DNA of 64,000 nt from Kaistella palustris DSM 21579 (GCF_000422265.1 NZ_AULL01000016.1:124001-188000); one strand, 5' to 3'. Counted from the stretch's first letter, positions 53,075-60,887 are shown. Translations and numbers: made by a program. The notes: generated from the letters alone by a model not told the origin.

Positions 53075-53599
53075 TTATTTGCTGACGATTTTCTTCACGT
53101 CATTTTTTTCAGAATAGTTGATGATCCGGGAAATGTCATCGGCGGTAAATTTGCCAGAAACATCTACAAAAACAGATTCACTGCCAGACTGTATTGAAAT
53201 GAGTAGTTTTTTGATCACATCGCCGGTTTGTTTCGCCTGAAAATTCACCGTTTCGTTTTCCTTCCGTACGGTCATCCATTCCTCGAAGTTATTATTGGCG
53301 AGGTAGTTTGCGTAGTCGGCGAGCATCGATTTGTTGCCGTTTTCAATGGTCATCACTTTGATGTCGGATATTTTTCTGATGAGGTTAATGAGTTCTTCGC
53401 TTTCACCGTCTTCGCGCAGCGCTTTTTTTACGATGGGTTTTGCAAGAAACATAGGCACATTAATGCTTGTAAATTTTGCTTCCCTGTAATCATGTGCCGC
53501 TTTGTTGAAAAATTCCATCTTTGGTTTTGTAGATACCATGCAGGAATTGAGTGTAAAACCAAGCAAACTTAGCGCAAGTACAGCGTATAGACTTTTCAT
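53075..53599 (-). CDS. DUF4252 domain lipoprotein
   Basis: A 174-residue lipoprotein (box FTLNSC, Cys19) with one DUF4252 domain: MFLAKPIVKKALREDGESEE, SDIKVMTIENGNKS, NFEEWMTVRKENETVNFQAK, SVFVDVSGKFTADDISRIIN. It is the last gene of the operon sigma factor / membrane protein / DUF4252-GIN / DUF4252. The domain is homologous to the N-terminal half of the preceding gene product. Function unknown; the operon suggests an envelope stress or surface-sensing role. Confidence 0.85.
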   Translation of the reverse strand: MKSLYAVLALSLLGFTLNSCMVSTKPKMEFFNKAAHDYREAKFTSINVPMFLAKPIVKKALREDGESEELINLIRKISDIKVMTIENGNKSMLADYANYLANNNFEEWMTVRKENETVNFQAKQTGDVIKKLLISIQSGSESVFVDVSGKFTADDISRIINYSEKNDVKKIVSK

Positions 53600-53603
53600 A
53601 TTT

Positions 53604-54878
53604 TTAGTTTAAAGGTTTAATTGTGCCGCCGCTGCTCTGTTGCAAACCGCCGGAAATGTTTCGTGGATTACCTTTATAGCGGATCGAAGCGCCAGAACTT
53701 GCATTTGCGGCTAAGCTTTCGGTTGCTGTAAGTTTGATGTTTCCGCCGGAAGAAGCTGTTGCCGTACCGTTTTTTGACACGAGATTCTGTGCGTTACATG
53801 CCGCTGCACTGGTTACTTTCAGGTTTGCACTTTCTGCATTGCCGGTGACCGTCGCCATAGAACCGCTCGTTCCTTCGAAACTGAAATTTTTGGTCTGTAC
53901 GCCCATCCGCATGGATGAGCCTGAAGTTATTGACACGGTTGTCGTGTTTTTTATGTTCAGGTCGGCATTCAGATTTGCACCGGACGAGATATCCGCCTTA
54001 AAATTATCTTCATTAATGGCGTTCAGCGTTGTAAGCAGGGCACCCGACGAAACCTGAGCCGATGCAAGCCGCGGTCCTTCTACAGCGACAAAAAGTTTCT
54101 TGAAATTAAGATTCTTTTTATCTTTATTCTTGATGGTGATCACCAAAATCCCGTTTTCGACTTCTGTAGAAACGTATTGCTGCAGGTCGGGATCGGTTTG
54201 TACCACTACCGACTGCGTGTCGCTCTGCGTAAAATTTACTGTAATGCCGCTGGAGACAGAGATTCCTGTAAATTTCCCTACGTTACGAACCTGTGTGGTG
54301 CCGTTGCGGCTGATGTTTTCCGTGGTCACCGACGTTTTGGTACTGGGTTTTTCCGCTTCATTGATGAGATTATTCACATCATCCATCGAAATTTTTCCTT
54401 CCAGCATCATCAGCATTGTATTACCGTCGGAATTTATGTTGAGCAGCAGGTTATCTAAAACTCCGTTTGCCGCGTCGGATGACAGAAATTTTATTTTGTT
54501 GTCTTTGCTGTGCACGGTGATGAGTTCCTCATATTTCATGTTTTTCAGCGAACTTGCGATATCCGTCTGCAGTTTGTCGAACTGCATGAGCTGCATCTTA
54601 TTTTCCGGTGCTCCCGGCGTTTTCGCTGAAGCCGGTTTTTCCAGGATAAGGATCTTCAAACCCTCGATCTTGCTGAGCAGCGGTTTGATCTGCGACAGTT
54701 CATCATCTGCAATATTGAGTTTATTAAGCATATTAAACATCGGTTTGGCGATTTTGATGGAGGTTACGCCATCTGCTTCCTGGTATTTTTCGAAAAGCTG
54801 ATCCAGTTTCGCCTTTTGCGCATTAAGTTGAAAGAAAGACGAAAAGACCAATGTAAATATTAAAAGTAATTTTTTCAT
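53604..54878 (-). CDS. DUF4252 - head GIN domain fusion protein
   Basis: A 424-residue secreted protein (signal MKKLLLIFTLVFSSFFQLNA; an upstream start at 54962 would precede it with a charged segment overlapping the neighbour). Residues about 22-170 are a DUF4252 domain with the same FDKLQTDIASSLKNMKYEEL / GVLDNLLLNINSDGNTMLMM / GKISMDDVNNLINEAE pattern as the next gene. After a Thr/Ser linker, residues about 190-424 form a head GIN (DUF2807) right-handed beta-helix with repeats such as ADISSGANLNADLNIK and ASSGGNIKLTATES. It starts 10 bases downstream of the anti-sigma-like gene. The fusion links two domains normally found apart. Confidence 0.87.
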   Translation of the reverse strand: MKKLLLIFTLVFSSFFQLNAQKAKLDQLFEKYQEADGVTSIKIAKPMFNMLNKLNIADDELSQIKPLLSKIEGLKILILEKPASAKTPGAPENKMQLMQFDKLQTDIASSLKNMKYEELITVHSKDNKIKFLSSDAANGVLDNLLLNINSDGNTMLMMLEGKISMDDVNNLINEAEKPSTKTSVTTENISRNGTTQVRNVGKFTGISVSSGITVNFTQSDTQSVVVQTDPDLQQYVSTEVENGILVITIKNKDKKNLNFKKLFVAVEGPRLASAQVSSGALLTTLNAINEDNFKADISSGANLNADLNIKNTTTVSITSGSSMRMGVQTKNFSFEGTSGSMATVTGNAESANLKVTSAAACNAQNLVSKNGTATASSGGNIKLTATESLAANASSGASIRYKGNPRNISGGLQQSSGGTIKPLN

Positions 54879-54888
54879 GATATCGGTT

Positions 54889-55554
54889 TTAGTAATCATT
54901 GTTAAAGTTAGTGATGACGTCGGTTTGAGCCACCGTTTTAGAAACATTTTCAGAAAGAACACGGAAAGAGTACTTGGTTAAATCGATTGCTTCCTGTTCG
55001 TTTTCAATTTTTTGACCGTTGATGATGACGTAATTCGAGTGATAATCCGGAGTTTTCACTGAATGTTGGGGTGCAGATCTTTCCGGAACAGCATTCTGAA
55101 CATACTGCACTCTGCCGGTTCTCCTTATACGTCCGCGTTTTGGCAGGATCTGTTCTACCACATCAGCTGCGTTTTGTACGGATGTTGAATCTGCAACCAA
55201 ACTGTCGGAAACTACATTTACAGAATCTTTTGCGGTAAGAACAGCCACGTTGCCGTCATGACCGAAGTTTTCTTTCTGCTTTAAGATTTCGTTTTTTACG
55301 AACTGATCCTGTTCGGCAATCGTAGGTTTTGTGGTGATCTTATACAGCACTCCAAGAGAAACTAAAAATGCCAAACCTGCAGCCATCCAGAAGATTTTCG
55401 GGAACGTGGCGGAACTTCTCAGCGGCTGGATTGGCGCCACTTCCTGCGGATCTTCAGCTGCAGCTAAAAATTCATCGAAATCCCAGTTCATTTTCTCGTC
55501 CTTCATTTCTGTAAGGATCTCTGTATATTTATCCTGTGTGTGGTCTGTCTTCAT
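54889..55554 (-). CDS. single-span membrane protein, anti-sigma-like
   Basis: A 221-residue protein with a cytoplasmic N-terminal part of about 50 residues (MNWDFDEFLAAAEDP), one membrane segment near 51-67 (IFWMAAGLAFLVSLGVLYKI) and a periplasmic part with a basic stretch (ILPKRGRIRRTGRVQYVQNA). No zinc-binding HxxxCxxC motif is seen. Its place right after an ECF sigma gene and the layout match an anti-sigma factor or co-regulator, but this is inferred from context only. Confidence 0.7.
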   Translation of the reverse strand: MKTDHTQDKYTEILTEMKDEKMNWDFDEFLAAAEDPQEVAPIQPLRSSATFPKIFWMAAGLAFLVSLGVLYKITTKPTIAEQDQFVKNEILKQKENFGHDGNVAVLTAKDSVNVVSDSLVADSTSVQNAADVVEQILPKRGRIRRTGRVQYVQNAVPERSAPQHSVKTPDYHSNYVIINGQKIENEQEAIDLTKYSFRVLSENVSKTVAQTDVITNFNNDY

Positions 55555-55615
55555 AATTCGGTCTCTTTAATCCCCTAAACGCCAAACTTTAAAGGAGTTT
55601 TCTGTAAAATAAAAA

Positions 55616-56128
55616 TTAAAAATTCTCAATCACTCTGTTTTCATAATCCATGAGATTCTGGATCTGTTCTTTCACCTTCTGCCGGGCCCGCATCAGGTTT
55701 ACCCGCACTGCATTTTCTTCCATTTCCATGATTGCTGCAATTTCGGAAACTTCGTACTCTTCTACATCTTTCAGGTGGATCACCGTTTTCTGCTTCTCCG
55801 GAAGCTGGTTGATAAACCCGATGATCTGCTCCTTCATATTATTGGCTTCTACGTGGTAAAGTTCACTTCTGTGCATTTGGAAATCTGCAAAACCCATTTT
55901 CACCGTGTGATGCTTCAGCCTGTTCAGGCATTCGTTTTTCACCGCTCTCAGCGCATAAGATTTTAAATTTCCGAAGGTTGTGAGTTCTTCTTTCTTCTGC
56001 CAGAATCTGAGCATCAGATCCTGAACTACATCTTCCGCTTCGTCACTGCTCATCACGAATCTTTTCGCAAAACGGTACATCTCATCCTTGAGACAGAATA
56101 CCGTATTTTTAAAGATTTCGTGGGTCAT
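55616..56128 (-). CDS. ECF-type RNA polymerase sigma factor
   Basis: A 170-residue sigma-70 family factor of the extracytoplasmic function class. Region 2 is seen in YRFAKRFVMSSDEAEDVVQD followed by LMLRFWQKKEELTTFGNLKS, and region 4 in LPEKQKTVIHLKDVEEYEVS followed by EIAAIMEMEENAVRVNLMRA, with the helix-turn-helix. It directs polymerase to a set of promoters that probably includes its own. It heads the operon that goes on with the anti-sigma-like gene 61 bases downstream. The signal it responds to is unknown. Confidence 0.93.
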   Translation of the reverse strand: MTHEIFKNTVFCLKDEMYRFAKRFVMSSDEAEDVVQDLMLRFWQKKEELTTFGNLKSYALRAVKNECLNRLKHHTVKMGFADFQMHRSELYHVEANNMKEQIIGFINQLPEKQKTVIHLKDVEEYEVSEIAAIMEMEENAVRVNLMRARQKVKEQIQNLMDYENRVIENF

Positions 56129-56185
56129 TGTTTTGTTTCTAATAGTAAGACAACTAATTTCCGAATTATATTACATCAAAATAAA

Positions 56186-56221
56186 ATAAAACTTCAAAAT
56201 AGTTTTTGAAGTTTTATTTTA
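56186..56221 (-). terminator. terminator at the end of the paa cluster
   Basis: AAAACTTCAAAA and TTTTGAAGTTTT form a 12-base stem around a short loop, with T-rich sequence on either side. On the - strand it lies downstream of paaI. Confidence 0.75.
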
Positions 56222-56261
56222 TGCTCGCTTTTTATTATTAATTCCTCTTTTGTTTTGCGAA

Positions 56262-56345
56262 CTAATCTGCAGCCCGACTTGAACGGAGCTCTTTTTTATT
56301 GGTGGCTAAGCTTGTCGAAGCCAACAATAAAAAAAGCGGGAGTGG
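56262..56345. repeat. intergenic hairpin repeat, family E-like
   Basis: AGCCCGACTTGAACGGAGCT at one end, AAGCGGGAGTGGAAGGCGG at the other, and between them CTTTTTTATTG pairs with CAATAAAAAAAG. Another inverted pair (GGCTAAGCTT/GTCGAAGCC) lies in the loop. The ends resemble the family E blocks elsewhere in the window and repeats common in Chryseobacterium gaps. Confidence 0.6.
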
Positions 56346-56371
56346 AAGGCGGAATTGTCTGCCCAAAAAAA

Positions 56372-56785
56372 TTACAAATCCGTCACTTTCTTCTCAATTT
56401 TATAAACCGTTCCACGAAAAGTTGCCACCAAAATTTTATGCTGATTCGTAATCGAAATATCATAAACACCGGTTTTTCGGGTATCAGAAATAAGAACACT
56501 TTCCGCTGTTAAAGTATCTCCCAATCTCACTGCTTTTGTAAAGTTCATCGAACAATGTAAAGCAACAGAAGCCTCATTCGTATTATTACTCGAAAAAGCC
56601 AGCGCCGAATCTGCGAGAGAAAAAGTTACGCCACCGTGAACCGTTCGCAATCCGTTGATCATTTCCTGTTTTACAGGCATTTCCATCAGACAATATTTCT
56701 CCCGAATTTCGATGAGTTTTATTCCCATCCATTGTGAGAACTGATCCTGATTGAGCATGTATTGAGCGAGTTCGTGTGGAGTCAT
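56372..56785 (-). CDS. paaI: PaaI-type hotdog thioesterase
   Basis: A 137-residue hotdog-fold protein that releases stalled CoA from phenylacetate-pathway intermediates. The family core is clear: MPVKQEMINGLRTVHGGVTF SLADSALAF is broken here as MPVKQEMINGLRTVHGG followed by VTFSLADSALAF, with the active-site-type H-G-G and Asp, and GDTLTAESVLISDTRKTGVY later. It is the last gene of the - strand paa cluster, 105 bases after paaH. Confidence 0.92.
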   Translation of the reverse strand: MTPHELAQYMLNQDQFSQWMGIKLIEIREKYCLMEMPVKQEMINGLRTVHGGVTFSLADSALAFSSNNTNEASVALHCSMNFTKAVRLGDTLTAESVLISDTRKTGVYDISITNQHKILVATFRGTVYKIEKKVTDL

Positions 56786-56889
56786 TTTTTATTTTAATTT
56801 ACCAGTTTATCAGTGTACCAGTATACCAATATAATAATTTGCAAATAAGAAATATAAAAAAATTGTTATATTCTTACATTGATAAATAT

Positions 56890-58020
56890 TTACATTTGGC
56901 GAAGCAAAATGCTTTGTCTGTATCGTTCTTCCTGATAAGTTTCGTAGATATTTTGCAGCGTTTCCGAAATTTTTTGGTAACCGATTTCTTTTCCCCAAGC
57001 AAGCAAACCTTTCGGATAATTCACGCCTTTCTGCATGGCTAATTCGATCGCTTCATCACTTGCAATTTTTAATCTTTTAGCTTCCACTGCTTCATTAATG
57101 AGCATTGAAATAATTCTAAGAAAAATTTCGCCGTATAATTTTTCGTCTTTTTCCGGAGCAGTTTTTATGGCGTTTTCTGAATATTCGTAAAATCCTTTTG
57201 CTGTTTTTCTACCGTGTAATTTGGCCTCGCTCATTCTTTGTTGAAGCAAACTCGGTTTGTATTTTGGATCGTAAAAATAATCCGCGTAAACCGTTTTTGT
57301 GACAGAGAAATTCACATCAATTCCAATAAGATCCATCAATTCAAAAGGTCCCATTTTGAAATTTCCCAAAGTTCGCATCGCATCATCAACTTGTTCTGGA
57401 GTGGCGATGTTTTCTTCCACGATTCGTAAAGCTTCGCCATAAAAAGGTCTTGCAATTCGGTTCACAATAAATCCGGGAACATCTTTTGCAATCACTGGAA
57501 TTTTCCCCCATAATTTCATTAGCGAAACCATTTCTTCATCTAAATCTTTTTCCGTTAAAAGTCCTGGAATTATTTCTACCAAAGGCATTAAAGGAGCCGG
57601 ATTAAAAAAATGAATTCCAATAAAACGTTCCGGATTTTTTAATTCAGAAGACAGGGAAGTGATAGAAATGGAAGAAGTATTGCTGGAAATAATACATTTT
57701 TCAGAAACAATTTCTTCTAAATTTTGAAAAACTTTGGTTTTTATTTCTTTATTTTCAATAATGGCTTCAATCACGAGATCACAATCTTTGAAATCTTTAA
57801 GTTCGCTGCAGGGCTTTATTTTACCAAAAATGTCTGAACTTTTTTCTGAAGATATTTTTTCTTTTTCGACCAATCTGTCCAGAACTTTTTTAAGACTTGC
57901 TAAAGATTTTTCAGTTTGAGCCGAATTGGTATCATACAAAAAAACCTCACAACCGGAAGTTGCTGCAACCTGTGCAATGCCAATTCCCATGGTTCCGGAG
58001 CCGATAATCCCTATATTCAT
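56890..58020 (-). CDS. paaH: 3-hydroxyacyl-CoA dehydrogenase
   Basis: A 376-residue NAD-dependent dehydrogenase that oxidises the 3-hydroxyadipyl-CoA formed late in phenylacetate breakdown. The Rossmann motif is GIIGSGTMGIGIAQVAATSG at the N-terminus; catalytic His in GIHFFNPAPLMPLVEII near residue 135; FIVNRIARPFYGEALRI and the C-terminal double helix domain follow. The gene starts a few bases downstream of a repeat that borders the four-helix-bundle gene, so it is separated from paaG by that insertion. Confidence 0.93.
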   Translation of the reverse strand: MNIGIIGSGTMGIGIAQVAATSGCEVFLYDTNSAQTEKSLASLKKVLDRLVEKEKISSEKSSDIFGKIKPCSELKDFKDCDLVIEAIIENKEIKTKVFQNLEEIVSEKCIISSNTSSISITSLSSELKNPERFIGIHFFNPAPLMPLVEIIPGLLTEKDLDEEMVSLMKLWGKIPVIAKDVPGFIVNRIARPFYGEALRIVEENIATPEQVDDAMRTLGNFKMGPFELMDLIGIDVNFSVTKTVYADYFYDPKYKPSLLQQRMSEAKLHGRKTAKGFYEYSENAIKTAPEKDEKLYGEIFLRIISMLINEAVEAKRLKIASDEAIELAMQKGVNYPKGLLAWGKEIGYQKISETLQNIYETYQEERYRQSILLRQM

Positions 58021-58028
58021 ATATTTTA

Positions 58029-58062
58029 TTTGAGAATTTGAAAATGTGTTAATTTGATAATT
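58029..58062 (+). repeat. repeat family C, left copy by the four-helix gene
   Basis: TTTGAGAATTTGAAAATGTG followed by TTAATTTGATAATT. It recurs in this and the opposite orientation in four other gaps of the paa cluster. It ends at the stop codon of the four-helix-bundle gene. Confidence 0.8.
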
Positions 58063-58420
58063 AGGTTTTAGATGTTGAAATAATTTTGGAGAGGATCAGC
58101 TGAATTGCTTTTAAATCATAAAACATTTCTTCGTTAGGAGAAGTTAAATATTTCGAATGTTTGCAAAGAAGTAACCAATATTCCGTCTCATCTGCTTCTT
58201 TTGCAGATATTTTCATCTTATGAATAAAATCAGCTTTACTCTCTACATTCTGGCTTTCTCGTACATTTGCACCAATAGAAGTACCGGACTTGAAAATTTG
58301 ATTTGCTAATGAGAATTTCTTTTGTTCGAAAAACATTTCAGAAAATTCTATAATCTGAAGAGCAAAATCAAAGGTTTTATTAACGATTATGTTTTCTTTA
58401 TCATTTCTCATCATTCTCAA
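58061..58420 (-). CDS. four-helix-bundle protein (S23-type)
   Basis: A 119-residue helical protein of the S23 / 23S-rRNA intervening-sequence family, recognised from FDFALQIIEFSEMFFEQKKF, then IFKSGTSIGANVRESQNVES, FIHKMKISAKEADETEYWLL and a last helix. The family occurs in rRNA insertions and widely in gaps between genes; no enzymatic role is known. Here it splits the paa cluster between paaG and paaH. A family C repeat stands at each end in opposite orientation, so gene and repeats look like one inserted unit. Confidence 0.88.
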   Translation of the reverse strand: MRMMRNDKENIIVNKTFDFALQIIEFSEMFFEQKKFSLANQIFKSGTSIGANVRESQNVESKADFIHKMKISAKEADETEYWLLLCKHSKYLTSPNEEMFYDLKAIQLILSKIISTSKT

Positions 58421-58447
58421 ATTTTAAAATTATCTCATTTTCAAATT
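58412..58447 (-). repeat. repeat family C, right copy by the four-helix gene
   Basis: The reverse strand reads AATTTGAAAATGAGATAATT and then TTAAAATTTGAGAATG, an inverted and degenerate version of the copy at 58029-58062. Confidence 0.65.
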
Positions 58448-58450
58448 ATT

Positions 58451-59248
58451 TTATTTTCCTTTATATTCCGGTGTTCTTTTTTCTAAAAATGCAGAAACGC
58501 CTTCCATAAAATCTTCTGATTCGGCTGCGGTTTGCTGCAGTATTCCTTCCATATCAAGTTGTTGACTCAGTGTATTGTCGTAAGACTCGTTGAAGGCTTT
58601 TTTTGTGAGTGAAATTGCTTTCGTTGGTAAATTGGAGATTTGTTCTAAAACGCCCATTGAATTCACCATAAAATTTTCATCTTCAAAAACATCCGCAATT
58701 AATCCTAAATCTTTTGCTTCCGCAGCTGATAATTTTTTCCCGGTAAACGCTAAATAATTTGCTTGCTGTCTGCCCAAAAGTTTTGGTAACCAATACGTTC
58801 CGCCGGTATCCGGAATTAATCCAATGTTCACAAATGCCTGCGAAAAATAAGAAGATTCTGTCGCCAAAGCGATGTCGCAAATTAAAGCCAACATTGCTCC
58901 AGCTCCAACTGCAGGACCATTCACCAAAGAAATAACCGGTTTTCTGGCATTTGCAATTTCTTTCACCAAAGGATTATAATAATCAATCACCATTCTTTGA
59001 ATCACCCGATCTTCATCCGGATCGCTGAAAGACATAGCGTCTTTTAAGTTTTGTCCGGAGCAGAATGCTTTTCCACGACCTGAAATCGCCAGACAACGAA
59101 TATTTTCATCCCGACTTCCATCATGAATAAAAGTTTTAAGTTCAGAAAGTAAAGTTTTATTTAAGCTGTTATAAGTTTTCTCGTCGTTCAGATAAGCGAT
59201 CTGCAGTTTTCCGTCGAGGTGAGTTTCTATTTCGAGTTCTTTATACAT
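58451..59248 (-). CDS. paaG: 1,2-epoxyphenylacetyl-CoA isomerase
   Basis: A 265-residue crotonase-fold enzyme that isomerises epoxyphenylacetyl-CoA to the oxepin form, the substrate of PaaZ. Oxyanion-hole segments: FCSGQNLKDAM near residue 60 and PVISLVNGPAVGAGAMLALI near 105. GLIPDTGGTYWLPKLLGRQ near 140, with the Asp of the PaaG subgroup, supports PaaG rather than PaaF. It lies between paaD and paaH with repeats on both sides. Confidence 0.88.
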   Translation of the reverse strand: MYKELEIETHLDGKLQIAYLNDEKTYNSLNKTLLSELKTFIHDGSRDENIRCLAISGRGKAFCSGQNLKDAMSFSDPDEDRVIQRMVIDYYNPLVKEIANARKPVISLVNGPAVGAGAMLALICDIALATESSYFSQAFVNIGLIPDTGGTYWLPKLLGRQQANYLAFTGKKLSAAEAKDLGLIADVFEDENFMVNSMGVLEQISNLPTKAISLTKKAFNESYDNTLSQQLDMEGILQQTAAESEDFMEGVSAFLEKRTPEYKGK

Positions 59249-59255
59249 ATTGTTG

Positions 59256-59305
59256 ATTTGAGAATTAGGTAATTTGAGAATTTGAGAATTTGAAAATGTG
59301 TTAAA
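59256..59305 (+). repeat. repeat family C, copy between paaG and paaD
   Basis: ATTTGAGAATTAGG followed by three tandem variants of AATTTGAGAATTTGA and AAAATGTGTTAAAG. An inverted partner lies at 59398-59436. Confidence 0.75.
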
Positions 59306-59397
59306 GAATGTAGTTGTTTTTTACGCAAGAGTATTTTAACAAAGATAAGTGTTTGTTCACCCTTAAAATAATGCTTTAAATAGTGAATTTTTTTTGA

Positions 59398-59436
59398 TCA
59401 TCAAATTTTCAAATTGCCACATTTTCAAATTGAATT
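59398..59436 (-). repeat. repeat family C, inverted partner before paaD end
   Basis: The reverse strand reads AATTTGAAAATGTGG and CAATTTGAAAATTTGAT. With 59256-59305 it encloses 92 bases without a gene. Confidence 0.75.
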
Positions 59437-59899
59437 AATGACATTTAAAATAATCGAAAGGTTCCAGACAGTCATTGCACTGATAACTGGCTTTGCACAG
59501 GGTAGAACCGAAACGGCTGATCTGTTTGGTGTTTTCAGAACCGCATCTTGGGCATTTTTTCGGAACGTTTAAATGATCTTCGTGATTTCCTTTTTCAGGT
59601 GGCGTAATTCCGTAAATTCTGAGTTTTTCCCGGGCTTCGTCGGTGATCCAGTCGGTGGTCCAAATGGGAGAAATTTTGGTGATGACTTTCGCCGTAATTC
59701 CCTTTTCTTTAAAAAGTTTAATAATATCTTCTTCGATATTAAACATCGCAGGACACGCTGAATAAGTCGGTGTAATGACAATTTCTGCTTCGTTTTCGGA
59801 AAGCATTTTCGCTTCCCGAACAATTCCTAACTCAACAATATTGATCACGGGAATTTCGGGATCGGGAATATGGGACAGTATTTTTAAGAGATTCTCCAA
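59435..59899 (-). CDS. paaD: PaaD, phenylacetyl-CoA epoxidase maturation protein
   Basis: A 154-residue protein with an N-terminal MIP18/DUF59 domain (LSHIPDPEIPVINIVELGIV, YSACPAMFNIEEDII) and a C-terminal zinc-ribbon: C-P-R-C-G-S at about 117-122 and C-x2-C pairs in YQCNDCLEPFDYFKC. It is thought to help assemble metal centres of the PaaABC(E) epoxidase. It lies between paaC and paaG. Confidence 0.93.
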   Translation of the reverse strand: MENLLKILSHIPDPEIPVINIVELGIVREAKMLSENEAEIVITPTYSACPAMFNIEEDIIKLFKEKGITAKVITKISPIWTTDWITDEAREKLRIYGITPPEKGNHEDHLNVPKKCPRCGSENTKQISRFGSTLCKASYQCNDCLEPFDYFKCH

Positions 59900-59910
59900 A
59901 ATATTTTAAG

Positions 59911-60007
59911 CGTTTGAGAATTTGAGAGTGTGCCAATTTGAAAATTTAAAAATTGACGATGCGCTTTTTTCATTTTTAAATTATCACATTACCAAATTTT
60001 CAAATTG
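59911..60007. repeat. repeat family C, inverted pair between paaD and paaC
   Basis: GTTTGAGAATTTGAGAGTGT and following bases (59911-59954) face an inverted, degenerate copy (59971-60007, ending CAAATTTTCAAATTG), 16 bases apart. A long RNA hairpin could form here within the paa message. Confidence 0.75.
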
Positions 60008-60010
60008 TTT

Positions 60011-60760
60011 TCACCAGGCGCAATTAGGATAAGTTTTCTGCATAAACTGCAATTCACATAAAATAAATCCAAAATATTCGGTGTGATATCCAGTTCTGGA
60101 ACCTTTTTGCATAAAGTCATTTTCCGGAATTACAATGCCAAAATTTTGGAAATCTTCTTTGATGGTTTTTGTCCAGATCTCCTGCAGATTTTTGCTGTTT
60201 GGAACAATATCGAGTTTTTCCAGATCCTCTTCGCCTGGAGTTTCCGCAAACATTCCGCCGGTATATTCCCACAGATTTTCAACTGCATTTTTGATGCGGT
60301 TTTTACTTTCTTCGGTTCCGCCTGCAAACATTTTGATCCACGTCGAAGTGTGCGTGTAATGGTATTTTACTTCTTTCAGAGATTTTTCTGCGATTGCAGA
60401 AAGTTGTTCGTCGCTGCTTTTCATTAATTCCGCATAAAGAATTCGCTGATAAACTGCGAAGAAATAAACCTTGAGGATCGTATTCGCATAATCACCATTC
60501 GGAAGTTCGGAAAGTTGGCAATTCAGATACTCTTTTTCCAAACGCAGAAAAGCCAGATCATCTTCAGTTTTCCCCAAATCCTGAATTTGAGCAGCGTATT
60601 TATAAAAATTATTTGATTGTCCCAGGTAATCCAAAGCGATATTCGTCAAGGCAATATCTTCTTCCAGATAAGGTCCCTGTCCGCACAATTCACCCAATCT
60701 CTGACCAAAAATCAAAGTATCATCGGCTAATTTTAAAGTATAATTAAAAAGTGGATTCAT
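60011..60760 (-). CDS. paaC: phenylacetyl-CoA epoxidase structural subunit PaaC
   Basis: A 249-residue ferritin-like protein that partners the catalytic PaaA subunit in the oxygen-dependent epoxidase. Segments typical of PaaC: LKLADDTLIFGQRLGELCGQ, DIALTNIALDYLGQSNNFYK, YHYTHTSTWIKMFAGGTEES, and KGSRTGYHTEYFGFILCELQ. Like other PaaC proteins it lacks a full di-iron site. Lies between paaB and paaD. Confidence 0.94.
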   Translation of the reverse strand: MNPLFNYTLKLADDTLIFGQRLGELCGQGPYLEEDIALTNIALDYLGQSNNFYKYAAQIQDLGKTEDDLAFLRLEKEYLNCQLSELPNGDYANTILKVYFFAVYQRILYAELMKSSDEQLSAIAEKSLKEVKYHYTHTSTWIKMFAGGTEESKNRIKNAVENLWEYTGGMFAETPGEEDLEKLDIVPNSKNLQEIWTKTIKEDFQNFGIVIPENDFMQKGSRTGYHTEYFGFILCELQFMQKTYPNCAW

Positions 60761-60772
60761 TTATTTAAATTT

Positions 60773-60886
60773 TTAGACATGAGATGTAGAGATTTTAGAC
60801 ATGAGATTTTTATAATAGAAGAAATTGACCTGATATTCTTAACGATCCAATTTCTCGTGTCTCATGTCTCCCAATCTCTGGTCTGT
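60773..60886. repeat. intergenic repeat, family D copy 2
   Basis: Left part with TTTTAGACATGAGATGTAGA and TTTTAGACATGAGAT; right part with TCTCGTGTCTCATGTCTCCC, which is the inverse of the left. Related to 37692-37768. It fills the gap between paaC and paaB and ends at the paaB stop. Confidence 0.65.
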
Positions 60887-60887
60887 T

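Noticed and set aside
54100-54801. A + strand open frame of 233 codons opposite the DUF4252-GIN gene.
   Set aside because: The - strand gene fits its operon and domains; this one is Ser/Leu-rich shadow text.
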